Source of the DNA: Rhodospirillaceae bacterium
Lineage (GTDB): Bacteria > Pseudomonadota > Alphaproteobacteria > Rhodospirillales > Rhodospirillaceae
Direction of reading: 5' to 3'
NCBI GenBank assembly: GCA_029243545.1
Contig: JAQWRV010000024.1
Span: 1-39,940 of the forward strand
DNA: 39,940 bases
Part shown: positions 34,622 to 39,940 of the stretch, piece after piece
Position numbering within the stretch: position 1 is the first letter of the stretch
Layout: the number at the start of each line of letters is the position of its first letter
Notes under the pieces: generated by a model
Seen by the model: only the letters and a program-made list of their open reading frames with translations
Databases searched by the model: none
What the model was told of the DNA's origin: nothing
Program-made: the position numbers and the translations under genes

Positions 34622-34650
34622 TGTATACCCAACCGAATGCTGGCACGCAA
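34622..34650 (-). promoter_or_regulatory. Promoter for rpmE
   Basis: On the minus strand, TTGCGT and TATACA are 17 bases apart, a near-consensus sigma-70 pair. The -10 is 29 bases before the ATG, so the leader is short. It lies in the gap after the MotB-like gene stop. Confidence 0.55.
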
Positions 34651-34663
34651 GGCTTCCTTGCTT

Positions 34664-35887
34664 CTATTTTTGGTCGAATTTGAGCTCAATCCTGCGATTC
34701 CGTCCTCTCGCTTGGGCTGTCTTGTTGAGGTCCAGGGGCTGATATTCCCCAAATCCCGCCGCTGCAAGCCGATCTGACGGTATACCTTGAAAGGACAAAA
34801 ACCTTACGACTGAAAGAGCTCTTGATATGGAAAGTTCCCAATTAGACGGGAAGAGGGCTGTACTAATAGGAACGTCGTCCGTGTGACCATCAACCCTGAG
34901 AATCCAATCTACTTCGTCTGGGATATCTGAAGCGATATCGACCAAGGTCCTGGCAAGTTGGGCAAGTTGGCGTTGTCCGTCCGGCCCAAGCTCAGCCGAT
35001 CCACTAGAAAACAGCACCTCAGACTGGAAGACGAAGCGGTCACCGACCACCTGAATGCCTGGGCGGGTGCCTAGAATGTCGCGCAGGCGGCCAAAGAACT
35101 CTGACCGGTAACGCTGCAGTTCTTGTACCTTTCCGGCTAGCGCACGGTTCATGCGTTTGCCGAGGTCTGAGATTTGGGCGCGTTGAGCTTCAGAAAGTGC
35201 GTCGGAAGCATCTAAGGTCTCAGCGAGGCGTGCTAATTCCTGCCGCAATGTTTCGAGTTGCTGGCTCATCAGGGCGGCCTGGGCTTCAGCGGCAACGGTC
35301 GACCGGCGTGCTTCGCCAATCTCACGCTCCCGGTCAACAACGGTGTCTCCGAGACGCGTTATTTCCGCTTCCAGGTCGTCTTTTAAGACTTCAAGCGCTT
35401 GAATGTTTTGCTGCAATAAAGCGAGTTCGTTGCGTTGCTTTGCGATGCGTGCCCGGTCTTCTTCCGCCGCCTCCGCTGCGACCTCTAGTGTGTTGCGCAT
35501 GCGCTCGATTTGTGCGCTGCCATCAGCAGCGTCTGCTTCCATATTTTTAATCTGTCCCTGAAGGTCGCGGTTCTCCATGCGCAATGACGCCATGTCATCC
35601 AATTCAACTGTGGCGGCGCGTAGTTGGTCTGAAAGCCGGCTAACGTTGAGTGAGAGGTCAGCATTAGCTTGTTCTTCCAAAGCCAGCATTGCACCCAATT
35701 CATTAACTTGTGCGGTAAGGCGGTCAAGTGCGGCATCACGGCCGGACAAAGCCTGACCAAGAAAGAATTGCCCGAGTACAAACACCATCAGAATAAAAAT
35801 GATGATGATCAGCAATGTTGCTAACGCATCGACAAATCCCGGCCAAATATCAGTGGTGCGGCGTGTGCGCCTGGCGTGGGAGGCCAT
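34664..35887 (-). CDS. MotB-like OmpA-domain protein with long coiled coil
   Basis: A 407-residue inner-membrane protein. A single N-terminal helix (about 17-40, GFVDALATLLIIIIFILMVF) contains Asp20 in the position of the ion-carrying aspartate of MotB. A long alpha-helical coiled coil follows (about 45-250, full of Leu/Glu/Gln/Arg heptads). A C-terminal OmpA domain (about 275-407) has RVDGHTDDVPI, NWELSISRALSVVRFL and RNRRIELKF, the peptidoglycan-binding residues. This is a stator-like architecture: plug, linker and wall anchor. The MotA/TolQ-like partner is immediately upstream with a 20-base gap. Such pairs are widespread in alphaproteobacteria apart from the flagellar stators. I take it as a wall-anchored, ion-driven motor part; its actual effector is unknown. 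Confidence 0.85.
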   Translation of the reverse strand: MASHARRTRRTTDIWPGFVDALATLLIIIIFILMVFVLGQFFLGQALSGRDAALDRLTAQVNELGAMLALEEQANADLSLNVSRLSDQLRAATVELDDMASLRMENRDLQGQIKNMEADAADGSAQIERMRNTLEVAAEAAEEDRARIAKQRNELALLQQNIQALEVLKDDLEAEITRLGDTVVDREREIGEARRSTVAAEAQAALMSQQLETLRQELARLAETLDASDALSEAQRAQISDLGKRMNRALAGKVQELQRYRSEFFGRLRDILGTRPGIQVVGDRFVFQSEVLFSSGSAELGPDGQRQLAQLARTLVDIASDIPDEVDWILRVDGHTDDVPISTALFPSNWELSISRALSVVRFLSFQGIPSDRLAAAGFGEYQPLDLNKTAQARGRNRRIELKFDQK

Positions 35888-35907
35888 GTCTTGACCCTAT
35901 CCTGCGT

Positions 35908-37116
35908 CTAATCGCTGGTGTTGGGTCGACCGCTAGAAGCGGCGACCGTCTTAGCCAAGAGTTTGATTTCCGACCGTAGTTCTTTGAGCATCTGTTCCCT
36001 GCCAGACGTGAGTTCGGCGACCAAGCGGGTGACGGAATGGTCGATATTCCGCAAATGGGTTTTCGAGCCATTTTCGTCGTCTGATGACCTAGGCTTTGAC
36101 AATACATCGCCCAAATTTCCGATCTTCTCAATCAAAGGCGCCAAATCTTTTTGACCCCCTGCGACTTTTAATAAAACTTGCTGCTCTGCTTTCATTTGCT
36201 CCGTCAGCAACGCTAGTTTGTCATTCATCGTGGCAAAATACTGGTTGGCTGCAATGCGGCTTTCCTCGCTGCGTCCCAGTATGCGCTGCAGTTCGCCTAA
36301 GCTTTCAGCAGTCTGTTCCAGAAGAGCTTCGGTATAGGCTGAGACACCTTGCCCGCCTTCGGAAGGCGAAGCGCCAGATGACAAGCGCGTCATGCCGGAA
36401 AGCCATTCCTCTAGATCATTGTAAAATGCGTTCTGGGCCTGACCGGCCTGAAGATCTAGGAAGCCGAGAATGAGGGATCCGGCGAGTCCAAACAGAGAGG
36501 ACGAAAAGGCGGTGCCCATGCCGTCCAATGGCGCCTCCAACCCTGCTTTCAGGTCATTGAAGACCAGCGCAATATCTTCTCCTGAAATCGATAGATTACG
36601 AATGACATCGCCTACGGAGGCGACAGTTCCCAGTAATCCCCAAAAGGTGCCAAGCAATCCAAGAAAAATTGAGAGACCAACAAAATATCGCGCCAGATCG
36701 CGTGATTCTTCTAATCGCGAGGCGATGCCGTCGAGCAAGGTTCGCATGGCTTGCGCGCTGATCGTGAATTTTCCACCACGCGGACTGCTGTCTGACAGCA
36801 TACGCGCCATCGATGATAAAAGTTTAGGACCGGTGCTAGATAGCGGAGCAGGGCCATCTTGTTCCTCTACGCTTGCAGGGCCACCTCGTTCGGCGTGATC
36901 TTGGAAGGTCTCAAGCCACTGTGCCTCGGGGCGCAGCATCATGACTTGCCGGATGTTGAGAAAAATTCCGACTAACAGTACGCCCAAGATTAGTCCATTA
37001 AGTGCTGCGTTAGCCATAAAGGCTTCGATCAGCGTGCCATAGAGAAACGTTCCAGCGACAGCGCCGGCGACGAGGAACAGAATCATCCGCGTAAGGAACC
37101 GGGTGGTATCAGTCAT
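35908..37116 (-). CDS. MotA/TolQ/ExbB-like proton channel protein
   Basis: A 402-residue membrane protein. Hydrophobic helices lie near residues 10-30, 35-55, 143-165 (FVGLSIFLGLLGTFWGLLGT) and 203-222 (SSLFGLAGSLILGFLDL). The third and fourth resemble the pair of conserved helices in MotA, TolQ and ExbB that surrounds the ion path. A cytoplasmic loop with a DGIASRLEESRDLAR stretch lies before the third, and a long cytoplasmic, coiled-coil tail (about 235-402) follows the fourth. It stands between the OmpA-like gene (42 bases upstream) and the MotB-like gene (20 bases downstream). The three appear to be an operon. Confidence 0.82.
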   Translation of the reverse strand: MTDTTRFLTRMILFLVAGAVAGTFLYGTLIEAFMANAALNGLILGVLLVGIFLNIRQVMMLRPEAQWLETFQDHAERGGPASVEEQDGPAPLSSTGPKLLSSMARMLSDSSPRGGKFTISAQAMRTLLDGIASRLEESRDLARYFVGLSIFLGLLGTFWGLLGTVASVGDVIRNLSISGEDIALVFNDLKAGLEAPLDGMGTAFSSSLFGLAGSLILGFLDLQAGQAQNAFYNDLEEWLSGMTRLSSGASPSEGGQGVSAYTEALLEQTAESLGELQRILGRSEESRIAANQYFATMNDKLALLTEQMKAEQQVLLKVAGGQKDLAPLIEKIGNLGDVLSKPRSSDDENGSKTHLRNIDHSVTRLVAELTSGREQMLKELRSEIKLLAKTVAASSGRPNTSD

Positions 37117-37158
37117 AAGCTCTCCAAAGAGCCTTAATAATGGTTTGTGTTATACGGG

Positions 37159-38067
37159 TCAGCGTTTTTCGACCACGGCGTCGACGCGGTCAGGCTCGCC
37201 ACCCTCGCTTTGGTCGCCGAGTGCGCGGACTTCAATACTCGTACTTTGAACGCCTTGATCCATCAAGAATTCGCGTACTGACAAAGCACGGCTGAGAGAT
37301 TTGCGTCTGACACTACTAGGTGAGCCGTCTACACTGCTCGCATATGCCATGAGTTGGACTCTTAAGGTGCCGTCTGCTTTTAGCAACGTTGCTAATTCAT
37401 TAAGTGGGGAAGATGCTGAGGCCGGAAGGTCGGTTTCATCCATGCCAAATTGAATAGTTACAGGGTCTGGTTCGTTTGAAGGCGGCAGGGATGCTGTTTG
37501 CTCGGGCATATCTTTATCGGCGTCCGCAGCCGGCGCCGCGGTACTTGTCTCAGCGAAGGCTGGAGCTGGCATGGGCATGGTATCCGCAACAATTTCCACT
37601 TCTCTAGTAGGTGCTTTTACGGGTGGCTCCGCTACAGCAACTGCGGGTGCTGGAATGGGGGCCGGTGGAGCGGGCGCCCGGGTTAGAGTTGTGGTAACTG
37701 ACGTCGGTGGTGCGGTTGCAGCCGCTGCAGGTTGCGGAACAGCTATGGTCGGGGCTAACGTTACTCGGGCTAGTGCGCTGGGAGGTGGCCGCAAAACGAC
37801 ACGCGCTCTTTGCGGCGTTATAGCGTTGACACCGGGTGGTGGTTTCAAAACGATTCGGCCTGTGGTCGTCCTTGTACTTGGCATTAGAAGACGTGGAACA
37901 GTTGCCATTGGGGCAATGTCATCAAGAACGCCGAGGTTCAGGCTAACACCCTGTGAGCTCTGAGCTTTAACCGGCTGGTGCACTTCAACGGCAACGGCAC
38001 CTGCCAATAGGCAAAAACAGGTAGCACTTCGCAGTATGATGTCCTGATAGGAACGTATCTCAGACAT
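37159..38067 (-). CDS. Pro/Ala-rich exported protein with OmpA-like C-terminus
   Basis: A 302-residue exported protein. I start at ATG 38067 (MSEIRSYQDIILRS), which has AAGGAC 7 bases upstream; an in-frame ATG at 38109 has no such site. The signal is around residues 11-32 (SATCFCLLAGAVAVEVHQ, ending VKAQS). Residues about 50-205 are low complexity, rich in Pro, Ala and Thr (repeats such as RVVLRPPPSA and APPAPIPAPAVAVAEPP), long enough to cross the periplasm. The C-terminus (about 215-302) is an OmpA-like domain, with ITIQ-type strand 1 (VTIQFG), LMAYASS and RRKSLSRALSVREFLMDQGV. It heads the three-gene cluster, 42 bases before the MotA-like gene, so a linking role between the motor and the wall or outer membrane is plausible. 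Confidence 0.72.
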   Translation of the reverse strand: MSEIRSYQDIILRSATCFCLLAGAVAVEVHQPVKAQSSQGVSLNLGVLDDIAPMATVPRLLMPSTRTTTGRIVLKPPPGVNAITPQRARVVLRPPPSALARVTLAPTIAVPQPAAAATAPPTSVTTTLTRAPAPPAPIPAPAVAVAEPPVKAPTREVEIVADTMPMPAPAFAETSTAAPAADADKDMPEQTASLPPSNEPDPVTIQFGMDETDLPASASSPLNELATLLKADGTLRVQLMAYASSVDGSPSSVRRKSLSRALSVREFLMDQGVQSTSIEVRALGDQSEGGEPDRVDAVVEKR

Positions 38068-38188
38068 GCAAACAGGTCCTTGTTTGAAAGCGTATTCCCA
38101 AATCCGCAAAATAACTTGCGGTCATTGGGGAAACACTACCTCAAGGGTAGACCAGCGGACAACGGCTGACTCAACTGAATGAGGTAAG

Positions 38189-39019
38189 TTAGTTGGGCTT
38201 TCTTAACAGTGTGCGGCCGGTTTTGATGGGCTTTCCGGTCAATAACGCGCTCAAAGGCCTGTGTATGGCCGTATTTGCAGCAAGAATGGTGGGGCTTTCC
38301 AGACCATCGCCTTTACCGTTGATATCGGTCACGAAACCACCAGCTTCTTTTACCAGAACGATTCCAGCAGCAATATCCCAGGAGTTGAGACCAGATTCCC
38401 AGAACCCGTCGAAACGGCCTGCCGCGACGTAGGCCAAATCAAGCGCTGCAGATCCAAAGCGCCGAATCCCTGCGGACCCACCCATGGCTGCGGTCAGTTG
38501 TTCGAGATATGGCTCGTGTTCACCACGTCCGAGATGGGGAATGCCTGTTGCCAGAACGCAGTCGGCAATTTGTGCGCGTGCAGATACACGCAGTCGCTTG
38601 TTGTTAAGCGTTACGCCTTGGCCCTTTTCGGCCAAGAACATCTCATCGAAGATCGGATTGTAGACAAGTCCTGCGACGAGTTCACCGTACTCTTCATAGG
38701 CGATAGAAATAGCAAAGTGAGGGATGCCGTGAATGAAATTCGTTGTGCCGTCGATTGGGTCAATAATCCATCGGCGGTTTTCGTCTTTGCCTTTAATCAC
38801 GCCGGATTCTTCTAAAAGAAACCCAAAGTCAGGCCGTGCTTTCGAAAGTTCACTTATGAGTATTCTTTCAGAGCGGTGATCTGCTTTAGTGACAAAATCG
38901 TTGGTACCTTTACGGGATACCTGCAGGTGCTCGACCTCGCCAAAATCACGGACGATCGCCCGCCCAGCTTTTTCGGCAGCGGTGACCATGACATTCAAAA
39001 TTGGGGAGCGTATGGCCAT
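38189..39019 (-). CDS. Inositol monophosphatase family protein
   Basis: A 276-residue member of the lithium-sensitive, magnesium-dependent phosphatase family (SuhB/inositol monophosphatase). The two signatures are present: WIIDPIDGTTNFIHGIPHFA (about 84-103), with the metal-binding Asp residues, and WDIAAGIVLVKEAGG (about 213-227). The first metal-binding glutamate is in FLLEESG (about 66-72). The frame starts at ATG 39019, 13 bases after the efp stop, so efp and this gene form an operon. The substrate may be inositol phosphate, or it may act like SuhB on transcription; sequence does not decide. Confidence 0.92.
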   Translation of the reverse strand: MAIRSPILNVMVTAAEKAGRAIVRDFGEVEHLQVSRKGTNDFVTKADHRSERILISELSKARPDFGFLLEESGVIKGKDENRRWIIDPIDGTTNFIHGIPHFAISIAYEEYGELVAGLVYNPIFDEMFLAEKGQGVTLNNKRLRVSARAQIADCVLATGIPHLGRGEHEPYLEQLTAAMGGSAGIRRFGSAALDLAYVAAGRFDGFWESGLNSWDIAAGIVLVKEAGGFVTDINGKGDGLESPTILAANTAIHRPLSALLTGKPIKTGRTLLRKPN

Positions 39020-39032
39020 GTTATTGGCCTCT

Positions 39033-39599
39033 TCAGTCTTTCGCGCGTTCGACGTAGGTTCCGTCTATCGTATTCACGACGATCCGCGTGCCGGCTTCAA
39101 CAAACGGTGGGATCATAACTCTAACGCCATTTTCCATGATGCCCGGCTTATATGACGAGGCTGCGGTCTGACCCTTTACGACGGGTTCCGCTTCTACAAC
39201 TTCCAGAGTGACGTTCTGAGGTAGATTAATCCCTACAGGTTTATCCTCAATGGTGTTGGCGGTGACGTCCATGCCATCCTGCAAATAGACTTCGCTACCT
39301 GCGAGATCGTCAGCCGAGAGCGCAAATTGCTCAAAGGTTTCTTTGTCCATGAATGTATAAAGATTTTCATCTTGAAATAGGTATTGGCAATCCCGTTCAC
39401 GTACTTCGAGTCTTTCTACGCTTTCTTGCGTTCGCCAGCGGTCGTTAGATTTGTTGCCCGACGCAATATCGCGCATCTCAACCTGAATGAATGCGCCGCC
39501 TTTACCGGGCTGTAGCAACTCTATTTTTAAGACCGTCCATTGTTTTCCTTGGTGTTCGATGACCATTCCAGGGCGCATCGTATTGGCTTGAATTTTCAT
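39033..39599 (-). CDS. efp: Elongation factor P
   Basis: A 188-residue EF-P, which binds ribosomes stalled on polyproline stretches and helps peptide bond formation. The three beta-barrel domains are of normal length. The loop that reaches the peptidyl transferase centre is LLQPGKGGAFIQ, with Lys33 as the residue to be modified. A lysine there, together with the divergent epmA at 39751, implies beta-lysylation. The C-terminal signature includes RIVVNTIDGTYVERAKD. It is cotranscribed with the inositol-monophosphatase gene. Confidence 0.97.
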   Translation of the reverse strand: MKIQANTMRPGMVIEHQGKQWTVLKIELLQPGKGGAFIQVEMRDIASGNKSNDRWRTQESVERLEVRERDCQYLFQDENLYTFMDKETFEQFALSADDLAGSEVYLQDGMDVTANTIEDKPVGINLPQNVTLEVVEAEPVVKGQTAASSYKPGIMENGVRVMIPPFVEAGTRIVVNTIDGTYVERAKD

Positions 39600-39750
39600 G
39601 GTTTTATCAGTGCATCAAAAGAGGTCGGAAAGAGAAGGGGTTTGCGTCCGCGGCGGGCTTGTATCAGGTTGCCCGTAACCACGCAACGGGACGCCCCGCG
39701 AATACGGCAATCCGGACTAAATTTGAGCAATTTTAGCGCGAGCACGATCA

Positions 39751-39940
39751 ATGGATAAACCTTGGTGGGATCGATCAGAGTTATCAGAGCGCCGGCAAAA
39801 CCTTGTTGTTCGTTCGGAAGTATTGGCAGAGATACGCCGGTATTTCGTAGATAGCGGCTTTATCGAGATTGAGACTCCGGCATTGCAGGTGTCTCCGGGC
39901 CTTGACCGGCATACCCAACCCCTAAAGACAGTTCTGACAG
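39751..39940 (+). CDS. epmA: EF-P lysine ligase EpmA (partial)
   Basis: The first 63 codons of a gene that continues past the right edge. MDKPWWDRSELSERRQNLVV, then EIRRYFVDSGFIEIETPALQ and VSPGLDRHTQPLKT, match the N-terminus of EpmA (PoxA/GenX), a lysyl-tRNA synthetase-like enzyme lacking the anticodon domain. It attaches beta-lysine to a lysine of EF-P. In its favour over a true lysyl-tRNA synthetase, it lacks an N-terminal anticodon-binding domain: FIEIETPALQ occurs about 34 residues in. It is divergent from efp, and the 151-base gap probably holds both promoters. epmB, needed for beta-lysine, is not in the window. Confidence 0.9.
   Translation, partial: MDKPWWDRSELSERRQNLVVRSEVLAEIRRYFVDSGFIEIETPALQVSPGLDRHTQPLKTVLT

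Noticed and set aside
34664-38067. Possible Zorya-type anti-phage system because of the MotA-like/MotB-like pair
   Set aside because: No ZorC, ZorD or ZorE-like gene (no helicase or nuclease) is beside it. The third gene is a Pro/Ala-rich OmpA-like periplasmic protein, and the flanks are housekeeping genes.
1-39940. CRISPR array, tRNA or rRNA genes, insertion sequences, phage genes
   Set aside because: None was seen on reading both strands: no regular direct repeats, no cloverleaf-like intergenic sequence and no transposase or integrase motif.

Overview
The window looks like a chromosomal segment of an alphaproteobacterium, probably a free-living Rhodospirillales-like lineage. That placement rests on family content: GapR (DUF2312), TrcR (DUF1013), DUF1192, several DUF465/YdcH proteins, transhydrogenase split into PntAA/PntAB/PntB, and a COQ9-family gene divergent from rpsU. 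No rRNA, tRNA, CRISPR array, prophage or insertion sequence was seen. The sequence has no obvious compositional islands, but it carries five decayed or frameshifted genes, which is a lot for 40 kb.

Layout. 1-1000: the end of an unknown gene, a probable response-regulator relic, and gapR. 1.0-8.0 kb: an acyl-CoA synthetase, then a plus-strand run of an M3 oligopeptidase, an ABC1/UbiB-like kinase, a Tat-exported DUF1838 protein and a YcnI-type copper protein, closed by a strong terminator. 8.1-10.4 kb: three minus-strand genes (unknown, membrane protein, DUF3108). 10.6-13.6 kb: the pntAA-pntAB-pntB operon, which couples the proton gradient to NADPH formation.

13.7-23.4 kb is the most unusual part. 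It holds a Tat-lipoprotein short-chain dehydrogenase, two F420-reductase-like Rossmann proteins with signal peptides, a SAM methyltransferase, two exported COG4798 methyltransferase paralogues (one frameshifted), a cysteine hydrolase, and two decayed genes. Between them sits the conserved rpsU / def-coq9 divergent locus, in which rpsU appears to start at CTG. 23.5-28.6 kb: a TonB-dependent receptor, a CaiB/BaiF CoA-transferase and two exported SnoaL/NTF2-fold proteins.

28.7-34.6 kb is mostly housekeeping: purE-purK, two DUF465 proteins (one only 54 residues long) around a perfect 10-bp inverted repeat, a decayed exported-type gene, trcR, a quinone oxidoreductase, DUF1192 and rpmE. 34.7-38.1 kb is a three-gene minus-strand cluster: a MotA/TolQ-like channel, a MotB-like coiled-coil OmpA protein and a Pro/Ala-rich OmpA-like periplasmic protein. 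It looks like an uncharacterised ion-driven envelope machine. 38.2-39.9 kb: an inositol-monophosphatase-family gene, efp, and divergently the start of epmA, whose product modifies EF-P.

The best candidates for something new are the MotA/MotB/OmpA trio, the cluster of exported cofactor-dependent enzymes (one with a second, signal-less start), and the CTG-initiated rpsU. All functions are inferred from sequence motifs recognised by eye; no database search was run.
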